The notes under the pieces: generated by a model | Told to the model about the DNA's origin: nothing | The model's database searches: none | What the model saw: the letters and a program-made list of their open reading frames with translations, nothing else | Shown: in pieces, positions 32,918-40,614 of the stretch | How the letters are laid out: the number at the start of each line of letters is the position of its first letter | Numbering within the stretch: the stretch's first letter is position 1 | Source: Acidimicrobiales bacterium | Lineage (GTDB): Bacteria; Actinomycetota; Acidimicrobiia; Acidimicrobiales; Aldehydirespiratoraceae | Assembly: GCA_029263195.1 (NCBI GenBank) | Contig: JAJCXX010000040.1 | Span: forward strand, 1-56,426 | Direction of reading: 5' to 3' | DNA length: 56,426 nucleotides | Program-made: the position numbers and the translations under genes

Positions 32918-34465
32918 TTGTATCCAGGAGCACACGCGGCCGAACGGCCCGACCACCCAGCGATCGTCATGGCCGGTTCCGGCGAGACGATCTCGTTCGC
33001 GCAGCTTGATGAAGAGGCCAACCGGCTGTCTCGCGTGTTCCACGATCTCGGATTACGTCCGGGCGATCACGTGGCCTTCTGCCTCGAGAATCATCCCAAG
33101 TTCCTACAGATCTGTTGGGGTGCCCACTACGCAGGGCTGATCTACACCGCCATGAGCTGTCGTCTCACCACCGACGAGATGGAGTACATCGTCGGAAACT
33201 GTGGCGCAAGGGCCTTCATCACCTCGCCTTACATGGCTGATCAAGCCACGGAGCTGCTCGACCGCATGCCGGCGGTGGAACTGCGCTTGATGGTCGATCG
33301 GCCGATCGACGGCTACGACAGCTACGAGGATGCGGTGGCCGCGGCGTCACCCGAACCGCTCCCCGATCGGATTTCGGGCACCGACATGCTCTACAGCTCC
33401 GGCACCACAGGCCGACCCAAAGGGGTCAACACCAATGTCAATCCGGTGCCGCTCGAAACCTCGGGCACGGGAGTGTCGACGCTTGCCGTGCTGTTCGACA
33501 TGTCGAAGGAGACCGTGTATCTCTCGCCGGCTCCGCTCTATCATGCCGCCCCCCTGCGGTTCTGCATGGCCGTGCACATCCTTGGTGGCACCGTCGTGGT
33601 GATGGAGCGTTTCGACCCCGAGCATTACCTGCGGCTGATCGAGGAGCTCCGCGTCACCCAGACCCAAGTGGTGCCGACCATGTTCGTGAGGATGCTGAAG
33701 CTTCCCGAGGAGGTTCGCGGCGGTTACGACGTCTCGTCGATAGGCGCGGTGATCCACGCTGCGGCGCCCTGCCCTGTGCCGGTCAAACAGCAGATGATCG
33801 AGTGGTGGGGACCGGTGTTGCACGAGTACTACGCGGGCACTGAGGGCAACGGTTTCGTCTACTGCAACAGCGAGCAGTGGCTGGCCCATCCCGGCACGGT
33901 CGGCCAGGCGGTGCTCGGCGTCATCCATGTGGTCGATGACGACGGCAACGAAGTCCCCGTGGGGGTCGAGGGCACCGTCTACTTCGATGGTGTCGGCACC
34001 TTCGAGTACCACGGTGATCCCGACAAGACCGCGGCGTCGCGACTGGCAAACGGTTGGTCGACCCTGGGTGACGTGGGCCGTCTCGACGAAGACGGCTTCC
34101 TCTACCTCACCGATCGCAAGGCCTACATGATCATCTCCGGTGGGGTGAACATTTACCCTCAGGAGGCCGAGAACATCCTGACGATGCATCCCGACGTGGT
34201 TGACGTGGCCGTGATCGGTGTCCCGAACGACGATTTCGGTGAGGAAGTGAAGGCGGTCGTGCAGCCGGTCGAGATGCCGGTCGACGAAGAGGCCTCCCGC
34301 CGGCTCGAGCGTGATTTGATCGATTACTGCCGGGAACAGCTCGCCGACGTGAAGTCGCCTCGAAGTGTCGATTTCCGACCGGAATTGCCGCGACATCCGA
34401 CGGGAAAGCTCTACAAGCGTCTGCTCAAGGACGAGTACTGGGTCGATGCTGATCGGCGCATCTGA
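32918..34465 (+). CDS. AMP-forming acyl-CoA synthetase (FadD-like)
   Basis: 515 residues from a TTG start (32918) with GGGGG upstream. The AMP-binding motif is YSSGTTGRPKG (159-169). HEYYAGTEGNGFVYCN matches the A5 region, LTDRKAYMIISGGVNIYPQE holds the hinge, and the acylation Lys is K497 in HPTGKLYKRLLKDEY. It activates a carboxylate to its CoA thioester through an acyl-adenylate. The acid is unknown. A strong hairpin follows the stop. Confidence 0.9.
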   Translation: MYPGAHAAERPDHPAIVMAGSGETISFAQLDEEANRLSRVFHDLGLRPGDHVAFCLENHPKFLQICWGAHYAGLIYTAMSCRLTTDEMEYIVGNCGARAFITSPYMADQATELLDRMPAVELRLMVDRPIDGYDSYEDAVAAASPEPLPDRISGTDMLYSSGTTGRPKGVNTNVNPVPLETSGTGVSTLAVLFDMSKETVYLSPAPLYHAAPLRFCMAVHILGGTVVVMERFDPEHYLRLIEELRVTQTQVVPTMFVRMLKLPEEVRGGYDVSSIGAVIHAAAPCPVPVKQQMIEWWGPVLHEYYAGTEGNGFVYCNSEQWLAHPGTVGQAVLGVIHVVDDDGNEVPVGVEGTVYFDGVGTFEYHGDPDKTAASRLANGWSTLGDVGRLDEDGFLYLTDRKAYMIISGGVNIYPQEAENILTMHPDVVDVAVIGVPNDDFGEEVKAVVQPVEMPVDEEASRRLERDLIDYCREQLADVKSPRSVDFRPELPRHPTGKLYKRLLKDEYWVDADRRI

Positions 34466-34598
34466 TTCGTTTCGAGCGTCGATTCGCCGGCCGGCATTTC
34501 TGGGTAGTGCGGCGGTCTACTTACATTCCTGAGGGCGGCTGCCGATGGGTTTCCGGAGCGTGCCGACCCTCCTGTCCAGCGAGGCGCGTTCTGTGCTT

Positions 34599-34632
34599 GG
34601 CATCCCCGGAGGCGCTCACTTCCGGGGATGCC
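34599..34632. terminator. Bidirectional terminator hairpin
   Basis: Perfect 12-bp stem GGCATCCCCGGA (34599-34610) / TCCGGGGATGCC (34621-34632) with a 10-base loop, placed in the 168-bp gap between the convergent acyl-CoA synthetase and RpiR-family genes. No long T-run, but the stem is very stable. Confidence 0.7.
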
Positions 34633-34633
34633 G

Positions 34634-35476
34634 CTATTTCGAGTCGGCGTGAAATGTGTCGGTGGCGGCCCACAGCATCTCTGTGCGGTCGATTCGATCG
34701 GTGGCAACACCCTGGAGTTGTGCTGCGACCTCGGCGGTGAGCAACTCGGCGAGGGCGACGGCCGGGAGTGAGCTGTCGAACGGACCGATGGCGGGAACGT
34801 CGAGTTCGAACCGTGATTCGGTGAGCCGACCCAGCGGAGAGAGAGGGCCGTCGGTGATCGCCACGATGTCGACTCCTGACTCGGCCAGAGCATCGGCGGC
34901 GGTGACGACCGAGCGCCGGTAGCGAAAGAAATCGAGCACGATGACCAGATCATCGGCCGACACGTCGACAAGCCTGCTTCCGAAGTCGCGGTCGTCGAGG
35001 AGTTGCACGCCGGGACGCACCATGCCGAGTCCGCTCACGAGAGCGTGGGCCCCGGCTCGCGAGGTCTCTCCGGAGATGATCCAGACCGCCGACGCCCGGG
35101 TTACCTTCCGGGCGAGATCGGTGAGGCGCTCACCCTGCAGGGCGTCGAACACCGATGCGATCGACCGTTCGATCGAAGACCTCGCCGGAACCACAGCCCC
35201 CTCGTCTCTTCGGATCCGGTCGCGCGGCCGGAACATCTCCGCGGAGAGACTTCGTCGCACTTGGGTCTGCAGTTCGGTGAAACCGTCGAACCCGAGGCTG
35301 ACGGCAAATCGAACGATGGAAGGTCGACTCGTGCCGACGACCTCGGCGAGGTGGGTGACGGTGCCGAACGCCAACAGGGTCGGGTCGGCCAACACCGCGG
35401 CCGCGATACGCCGCTCGGTTGGCGTGAGTCGGTCCTCGGCACCGGCGATTGTCTCGGAGAGCGGGGTTTCGGCCAT
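34634..35476 (-). CDS. MurR/RpiR-family transcriptional regulator (first of a pair)
   Basis: 280 residues from the ATG at 35476. The N-terminal HTH_6 domain (about 12-90) reads LTPTERRIAAAVLADPTLLAFGTVTHLAEVVGTSRPSIVRFA. The C-terminal SIS domain (about 128-255) carries VWIISGETSRAGAHALVSGLG. SIS domains usually bind phosphosugars; here the neighbouring operon is for amino-acid catabolism, so another ligand is likely. It is divergent from the aminomutase operon with a 90-bp shared control region. It is paralogous to the regulator at 39676: both share LAFGTV, RFA..LGFDG, DFFRY and PAIGPFDS.LPAVA. Confidence 0.93.
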   Translation of the reverse strand: MAETPLSETIAGAEDRLTPTERRIAAAVLADPTLLAFGTVTHLAEVVGTSRPSIVRFAVSLGFDGFTELQTQVRRSLSAEMFRPRDRIRRDEGAVVPARSSIERSIASVFDALQGERLTDLARKVTRASAVWIISGETSRAGAHALVSGLGMVRPGVQLLDDRDFGSRLVDVSADDLVIVLDFFRYRRSVVTAADALAESGVDIVAITDGPLSPLGRLTESRFELDVPAIGPFDSSLPAVALAELLTAEVAAQLQGVATDRIDRTEMLWAATDTFHADSK

Positions 35477-35508
35477 GTCTGTTCGAAACGTTACAGTACC
35501 GGCACAGG

Positions 35509-35536
35509 ATATTCGATAATGTACATTCAGTATTCG
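35509..35536. promoter_or_regulatory. Candidate operator of the aminomutase/RpiR divergent promoter
   Basis: Within the 90-bp region between the divergent genes are a perfect 10-bp palindrome AATGTACATT (35518-35527) and two direct TATTCG hexamers (35510-35515 and 35531-35536) 21 bp apart that bracket it. The segment is distinctly AT-rich against its surroundings. The likely binder is the RpiR-family protein encoded alongside. Confidence 0.5.
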
Positions 35537-35566
35537 GGTACTCACGGTCTCCAAGAGGTAGCCAGT

Positions 35567-36970
35567 ATGACCAAATCGACAAAGTACGTTCCCAACGCCA
35601 AGGAACAGGCGTATCTCGACACGGTCGAGAACCCCAAGTACGACCGGCAGATCGTGAAGGGTCTCGATGCCTTCTACGACGGCCGCGAACCCGAGCATCT
35701 GCGCAGCCTGTATTCACCGGCCGAACTCGAGTCGCTGGTGGCCATCAAGGGCACCGAGCGCGACGTGGAATCACGAATGCCGGTGAAGATCACCCGCCAC
35801 TACGCCGAGCTGGCCGGCACCAGCAACGCGATCAAGAAGCTGGTGAAGGCCAGCCCCGACGAGACCGACGACCTGGCCGGATCAGAGGACCCGGGACACC
35901 AGATGGACTTCAGCCCGGTCGAGGGCCTGCTCCACAAGTACGAGATGGGTCTCATGTATGTCGTCTCCACCTGTTCGTCACACTGTCGCTTCTGCTATCG
36001 AGAAGAACTCATAGCGAGGAAGGACATCGAGCGGGCCGACGGGAGCGTGGCCCCCAAGGGCCTGGCCCAGATCGGTGAGGTGACCGACTATGTGAGGTCG
36101 CACAACCAGCTTGTAGCCGACAACGGAGGTGTTCATCCCGACACCGGCCGGGGGAAGCTGCGCGAGATTCTCATGTCCGGCGGCGATCCGATGGTGCTGC
36201 CCAACACCAAGATCGCGGCATGGCTCTCGGCACTGGCCGAAGCCGGCGTCGAATCAATCCGGCTCGGAACCAAGGAAATGGCGTTCCATCCCGACCGCTT
36301 CGACGCGGCGTTCCTCTCCATGATCGACAACTTCCATGAGGCCTATCCGGAGGTCGGACTGAGGTTGATGGTCCACTTCAACCATCCCGATGAGTTCCTT
36401 CAGAAGGACGGCAGCGGCAACTACGTCGAGAACCCCAACGGGTCGCTCAAGTGGGTCGAGGCGACACGGCGTGCGATGGAACAACTGACCGGACGAGGTT
36501 GGATCAGCATCGAGAACCAATCGCCGATCATCAAGGGAGTCAACGACGACTCCGATGCGTTGCGAATCATGCAGCGGGCCCTGAAACGTGTGGGTGCCGA
36601 GAACCACTACTTCTTCTGCGGCCGCGACATCGTGGCCCACCGCGCCTTCAACGTCCCGATCGAGACGGCGTGGCACACCCTCAACGAGTCACAAAAGGGC
36701 CTGTCCGGGGTCGAAACACACGCCCGGCTGTCGATCACCCACTACAAGGGCAAGACTGAGGTGGCCGCAGTGACCAACGAACCCATCCCGGGTGTTGCCG
36801 GCACCGAGAACGGAGTGGTGATCTTCAAGATCCTGCGCAATTTCGCTGATGCCTCCGACCGGGGAAAGGTCTGCATTGTGGGCCGCAATCCCGAAGCAAT
36901 CTGGTTCGACGGCTACGCCGACCGTGTCATCTACGACGAGGCCGGCCTGTTCGAATACTCACGCACATGA
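35567..36970 (+). CDS. KamA-family radical SAM aminomutase, predicted to act on a dicarboxylic amino acid
   Basis: 467 residues. The radical SAM motif C136-x3-C140-x2-C143 is followed by Arg145, which in the family holds the substrate carboxylate. LMSGGDPMVL, HFNHPDE and NQSPIIKGVNDD are typical of lysine/glutamate 2,3-aminomutases. The PLP lysine is K396 (KGKTEV). Against the C. subterminale enzyme (alignment from memory, anchored on FNVP361-364 and K396), Asp293 and Asp330, which bind the lysine epsilon-amino group, correspond to Arg353 and Ser389. That argues for a substrate with a side-chain carboxylate, such as 2-aminoadipate or glutamate. It is first in an operon with a PcaIJ-like CoA-transferase and a class III aminotransferase; RBS AGAGG. 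Confidence 0.88.
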   Translation: MTKSTKYVPNAKEQAYLDTVENPKYDRQIVKGLDAFYDGREPEHLRSLYSPAELESLVAIKGTERDVESRMPVKITRHYAELAGTSNAIKKLVKASPDETDDLAGSEDPGHQMDFSPVEGLLHKYEMGLMYVVSTCSSHCRFCYREELIARKDIERADGSVAPKGLAQIGEVTDYVRSHNQLVADNGGVHPDTGRGKLREILMSGGDPMVLPNTKIAAWLSALAEAGVESIRLGTKEMAFHPDRFDAAFLSMIDNFHEAYPEVGLRLMVHFNHPDEFLQKDGSGNYVENPNGSLKWVEATRRAMEQLTGRGWISIENQSPIIKGVNDDSDALRIMQRALKRVGAENHYFFCGRDIVAHRAFNVPIETAWHTLNESQKGLSGVETHARLSITHYKGKTEVAAVTNEPIPGVAGTENGVVIFKILRNFADASDRGKVCIVGRNPEAIWFDGYADRVIYDEAGLFEYSRT

Positions 36971-37677
36971 TCGACAAGGAACTCCCGACGGTGGCAGAGG
37001 CGGTGGCCGACATCTTCGATGGGGCCACCGTGATGATCGGTGGGTTCGGCGAGGCCGGAAGTCCGATCGAGCTCATTCATGCCCTGATTGATCAGGGTGC
37101 CAGCGGACTCACCGTCGTGAACAACAACGCCGGAAGTGGGGAAGTTGGGTTGGCGGCACTGCTCAAGAGCGGGGGAGTCTCGAAGCTGATCTGCTCGTAT
37201 CCCCGGACCGCTGGCTCCCGAGTGTTTCCCGATCTCTATCGGAGCGGCCGAATTGAGCTCGAACTCGTCCCCCAGGGCACGCTCTCCGAACGCATCCGAG
37301 CCGGAGGGGCGGGAATTCCCGCCTTTTTCACTCCGACGGCTGTGGGAACACCGCTACAAGATGGCAAAGAGATTCGCACCTTCGATGGCAGGGACTACGT
37401 CATGGAGCACGGCCTCACCGCCGACTTCGCCCTCGTCAAGTGCAGTCGGGCCGATCGCCACGGCAATCTCGTCTACAACAAAACGGCCCGGAACTTCGGC
37501 CCGGTGATGGCGACCGCCGCCGCTACCACCATCGTGCAGGCCTCAGAGATCGTCGACATCGGCGCTCTCGATCCGGAAGTGGTGGTCACACCGGGAATCT
37601 TCGTGAGTCGGGTCGTTGGTGTGGCCAAACCAGCTCTGGAGTCGGAGTTGGTCGCACGAGAGGTGTCATACCCGTGA
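36967..37677 (+). CDS. 3-oxoacid CoA-transferase subunit A, PcaI-like
   Basis: 236 residues. The GGFGEAGSP motif (25-33) and the run VVNNNAGSGEVGLAALLKSG, followed by SYPRTAGSRVFPDLYRSGRIELELVPQG, closely follow the PcaI (3-oxoadipate CoA-transferase A) pattern, where 'SFPR..DS.VF.ELYRAGKIELE' occurs. Succinyl-CoA:3-oxoacid transferases (ScoA) instead read 'NNCG.DDWGLG.LL'. So 3-oxoadipate is the favoured acid. It overlaps the aminomutase gene and the B-subunit gene by 4 bp each. No protocatechuate or catechol genes are nearby, so the 3-oxoadipate would have to come from another source. Confidence 0.88.
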   Translation: MIDKELPTVAEAVADIFDGATVMIGGFGEAGSPIELIHALIDQGASGLTVVNNNAGSGEVGLAALLKSGGVSKLICSYPRTAGSRVFPDLYRSGRIELELVPQGTLSERIRAGGAGIPAFFTPTAVGTPLQDGKEIRTFDGRDYVMEHGLTADFALVKCSRADRHGNLVYNKTARNFGPVMATAAATTIVQASEIVDIGALDPEVVVTPGIFVSRVVGVAKPALESELVAREVSYP

Positions 37678-38336
37678 GCGTCGACGACAATGCCGTCGGT
37701 TGGAGCCGCGACGACATGGCGAAGCGTGCTGCGTTCGACATACCGGACGGCGCCTATGTCAATCTCGGAATCGGAATCCCGGAACTGGTGGCCAAGCACG
37801 TTCCGGAGGGCCGCGAGGTCGTCTACCACACCGAAAACGGGTTGCTGGGAATGGGGCCGTCACCTGTCGACGACGAGGGTGACCCCGAGTTGATCAATGC
37901 CGGCAAACGCCGGGTCACCGCGGTTCCAGGGGCATCGTATTTCCACCACGCCGATAGTTTCGTGATGATTCGCGGCGGCCACATCGACATATGCGTCCTG
38001 GGAGCGATGCAGGTGTCGGAGCACGGCGACCTCGCCAACTGGTCGACGGGCTCGCCCGATTCGATCCCGGCAGTTGGTGGCGCCATGGATCTGGTTGCCG
38101 GCGCCAACACGATTCGTGTCATAACGCAACACTGCACGAGGGACGGGCAGCCGAAGCTGGTGGAGGCGTGTTCATATCCGCTCACCGGCGCGGCGGTCGT
38201 GAAGAGGGTCTACACCGATCTGGCGGTCGTCGACATCGGTGCCAACGGATTCCAGTTGGTGGAACTCGCCCCTGGCATCGACTTCGAACATGTCCGAGAC
38301 CTCACCGCAGCCGAGCTGAGGCCGTTGCCGAACTGA
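37674..38336 (+). CDS. 3-oxoacid CoA-transferase subunit B, PcaJ-like
   Basis: 220 residues from the GTG at 37674. The catalytic glutamate is Glu54 in HTENGLLGMGPSP; the family forms a glutamyl-CoA thioester there. NAGKRRVTAVPGASYFHHADSFVMIRGGHIDICVLGAMQVS and GDLANWSTGSPDSIPAVGGAMDL follow the PcaJ/ScoB pattern closely. It works as a complex with subunit A. Coupling by 4 bp upstream and an 18-bp gap to the aminotransferase gene downstream place it in the same transcript. Confidence 0.9.
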   Translation: MSVDDNAVGWSRDDMAKRAAFDIPDGAYVNLGIGIPELVAKHVPEGREVVYHTENGLLGMGPSPVDDEGDPELINAGKRRVTAVPGASYFHHADSFVMIRGGHIDICVLGAMQVSEHGDLANWSTGSPDSIPAVGGAMDLVAGANTIRVITQHCTRDGQPKLVEACSYPLTGAAVVKRVYTDLAVVDIGANGFQLVELAPGIDFEHVRDLTAAELRPLPN

Positions 38337-38353
38337 TTCGGGGGGTTCCGTCA

Positions 38354-39679
38354 GTGACCGAACAACATCGAACACCAACGAGGAGTGAGCTCCTCTACGA
38401 GAGGGCCAAGTTGGTCCTGCCCGGGGGGGTGAGTCGCAACACTGTCCTACGCAAGCCCCACCCGGCCTACGCCGACACCGCCGAAGGGTTCAACGTCACC
38501 GATATAGAAGGTGTCACCAGGGTCGATTTCGCCAACAACATGGCATCGCTCATTCACGGCCATGCCCATCCCGCGGTGGTCGATGCTGTCACCGAACAAC
38601 TCGCCAAGGGAACTGCGTACACCCTGGCGACCGAGGTCGAGGTCGACTTCGCCGAACACCTCTGCGGCCGCAACTCGGCCTTCGACATGGTGCGATTCGT
38701 GAACTCCGGAACCGAGGCCGTGATGGGTTGCATCAAAGCGGCGCGGGCGTTCACGGGCCGGCCGATGATCGCCAAGGTGGAAGGCGCCTATCACGGGGCC
38801 TACGACTACGCCGAGGTCAGCCAGACCGCGACCCCGGCAACTTGGGGAGATCCCGAACACCCGGCGAGCGTGCCGGTGGCCCACGGCACTCCGGCCCGGG
38901 CACTGGCTGATGTGGTCGTGCTCCCGTTCAACGACCCGAAGACCGCGGTCGAGATCCTCGATCGTCACAGCGATGAGCTGGCGTGTGTACTTGTCGATGT
39001 CATGCCTCACCGAGTTGGTCTCGTTCCGGCCACCGGCGAGTTTGTGGAAGCTCTGCGGGAGTGGGCCGATCGTCACGGCGCCCTCCTCGTGTTCGACGAG
39101 GTGATCACGTTCCGGTCCGGGTTCGGTGGGGCCCAAGAGTGGTACGGCATCGCTCCTGATCTCACCGCCATGGGAAAATTGATCGGTGGCGGATTCCCGA
39201 TTGGGGCTCTGGCGGGTCGTCGCGAGGTGATGAGCGTGATGAATCCGCTGGCCACCGACGTGCGATTCCCTCATTCGGGCACGTTCTCAGCCAATCCGGT
39301 CACGATGCGAGCGGGTCTGACCGCCATGGAACTCTTCGATCGGGATGCCGTCGAGAAGGTCAATCGGCTCGCGACTCGCGCACGAAGCGGAATCGAAGAC
39401 GCCATAGCCGAAGCTGGCGTGCCGGTCTGTGTCACCGGTGGTGGCTCAATGCTGCGGGTCCACATGAAGGCGAAGCCGCCGCGTGACTACCGGGAGGCGT
39501 ACGCCACCGCCCGTGAGACCGAGATGCTCAGGATCGTTCTCGACCACATGTTCGATGAGGGCTTCATCTTGATCAACACCTGTTCGGTCGCCATGTCGAC
39601 CGCCATGGGGGAGCGTCAGGTCGACGACCTGGTCGAGGCGTTGCTGGCCGGATTTCGCAGGATAGAAGCGCTGACCTAG
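38354..39679 (+). CDS. Class III PLP-dependent aminotransferase
   Basis: 441 residues from the GTG at 38354. The PLP lysine is K275 (TAMGKLIGGGFPIGA), the pyridine-nitrogen Asp is D248 (LLVFDEVITFR), and FVNSGTEAVMGCIKAAR forms the phosphate site. Overall style is close to glutamate-1-semialdehyde aminotransferase (HemL) and to beta-amino-acid transaminases. It lacks a hem context; sitting in an operon with an aminomutase and CoA-transferase, it most likely removes the beta-amino group of the aminomutase product, giving a 3-oxo acid. Its TAG stop shares the CTAG tetramer with the stop of the convergent RpiR gene. Confidence 0.9.
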   Translation: MTEQHRTPTRSELLYERAKLVLPGGVSRNTVLRKPHPAYADTAEGFNVTDIEGVTRVDFANNMASLIHGHAHPAVVDAVTEQLAKGTAYTLATEVEVDFAEHLCGRNSAFDMVRFVNSGTEAVMGCIKAARAFTGRPMIAKVEGAYHGAYDYAEVSQTATPATWGDPEHPASVPVAHGTPARALADVVVLPFNDPKTAVEILDRHSDELACVLVDVMPHRVGLVPATGEFVEALREWADRHGALLVFDEVITFRSGFGGAQEWYGIAPDLTAMGKLIGGGFPIGALAGRREVMSVMNPLATDVRFPHSGTFSANPVTMRAGLTAMELFDRDAVEKVNRLATRARSGIEDAIAEAGVPVCVTGGGSMLRVHMKAKPPRDYREAYATARETEMLRIVLDHMFDEGFILINTCSVAMSTAMGERQVDDLVEALLAGFRRIEALT

Positions 39680-40527
39680 TCGTCGTGGAAGATGCCCTCG
39701 GCCGACGAGAGCGCCTCAGCCCGGTCGATGCGCTCGGTTGCCTGTGACGGCAATCGGTGGGCAACTTCGGCCACCAGAGCCTCGACCACGGCAACCGCCG
39801 GTAGGGCACTGTCGAACGGACCGATCGCCGGCACGTCGATGGCGCACCACACATCGGCCGCTGCGGTGAGTGGGGAGAAGGCGCCGTCGGTGATGACGAG
39901 AACTGTGGCCCCGAGTCCGGCCAGGGTTTCTGTGGTGCGGACCACGGCGCGCTCGTAACGGAAGAAGTCGATCGCAACCACGACATCTCCGGCCTCGGCC
40001 TCGGTGAGGTCGGCCGCGATGGCGGCCGTCGAACCGGTGAGGTAGTGAACTCCGGGCCGGAGGAGCCGAAGCCCGCCGGCGAGCACTTGGGCCGCGGCCG
40101 AATTCTCCGAAGCCACGATCCAGATTCGACCGGTGGTGGCAAGTATGGGTTCGGCGAGACGTTCGATGGCGTCGGGGGTGATCCGTTCAAAGGCCGCATC
40201 GACTGCGCCGATGGCTGTTGAGCGGGCCTGCTGCCAAACGTCGCCAGTCGGCCGATGACGGATGCGATCGGTGGGTCGCTTTAGTTGTTCGCTGAGTGAT
40301 CGACGGGCTTCCTGCTGAAGGGCGCCGTAGCCGTCGAATCCGAGTTTGGTGGCGAACCTGACAATCGTCGGTCCGCTGGCATCCACCCGCTCGGCTATCT
40401 CGGCCACGGTGCCGAAGGCCAGAACGGTCGAGTCGTCGAGAACGAGGGCTGCAACCCGTCGTTCGATCGGCGTGAGTCTCTCGCCGGCTTCGGCGACGCG
40501 TTCGGCGAGCGTGAGCGGTCGGGACAT
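39676..40527 (-). CDS. MurR/RpiR-family transcriptional regulator (second of a pair)
   Basis: 283 residues from the ATG at 40527. HTH_6 domain at about 12-88 (RLTPIERRVAALVLDDSTVLAFGTVAEIAERVDASGPTIVRFATKLGFDG); SIS domain at about 128-255 (IWIVASENSAAAQVLAGG). Clear paralogue of the regulator at 34634. It is divergent from the aldehyde dehydrogenase gene, sharing an 87-bp region with an inverted repeat, and convergent with the aminotransferase. The pair would let the two halves of the proposed pathway be tuned separately. Ligand unknown. Confidence 0.93.
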   Translation of the reverse strand: MSRPLTLAERVAEAGERLTPIERRVAALVLDDSTVLAFGTVAEIAERVDASGPTIVRFATKLGFDGYGALQQEARRSLSEQLKRPTDRIRHRPTGDVWQQARSTAIGAVDAAFERITPDAIERLAEPILATTGRIWIVASENSAAAQVLAGGLRLLRPGVHYLTGSTAAIAADLTEAEAGDVVVAIDFFRYERAVVRTTETLAGLGATVLVITDGAFSPLTAAADVWCAIDVPAIGPFDSALPAVAVVEALVAEVAHRLPSQATERIDRAEALSSAEGIFHDD

Positions 40528-40536
40528 GAAGCAACT

Positions 40537-40564
40537 ATTACACAAAGTGTTCCCAGTATGTAAT
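40537..40564. promoter_or_regulatory. Inverted repeat ATTACA-N16-TGTAAT with inner ACAC-AAA-GTGT
   Basis: The divergent region between the second RpiR gene and the aldehyde dehydrogenase gene holds a perfect 6-bp inverted repeat with a 16-bp spacer, and inside the left half a second dyad ACACAAAGTGT (40540-40550). The block is AT-rich and close to both starts. It is a candidate RpiR binding site. The first regulator's region does not show the same sequence, so the two proteins may have diverged in specificity. Confidence 0.5.
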
Positions 40565-40614
40565 GATCGTGTCATCCCAGCACGGTGAGCCGTGCCCGTA
40601 CGAAGGAACAAGCC

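Noticed and set aside
35567..36970. Classical lysine 2,3-aminomutase (lysine to beta-lysine) as the sole function
   Set aside because: Possible in principle, but the lysine-selecting aspartates appear replaced and there is no beta-lysine 5,6-aminomutase or acetyltransferase nearby. The neighbouring enzymes fit 2-aminoadipate better. Kept as an alternative, not as the call.
35003..36970. 655-residue reading of the aminomutase starting inside the regulator gene
   Set aside because: The first 188 residues are antisense to the RpiR gene. The ATG at 35567 has a ribosome site and begins family-like sequence.
36967..38336. Succinyl-CoA:acetoacetate CoA-transferase (ScoAB)
   Set aside because: The subunit A motifs follow PcaI more closely than ScoA, and no acetoacetate-producing gene is adjacent. 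A proper tree would settle it.
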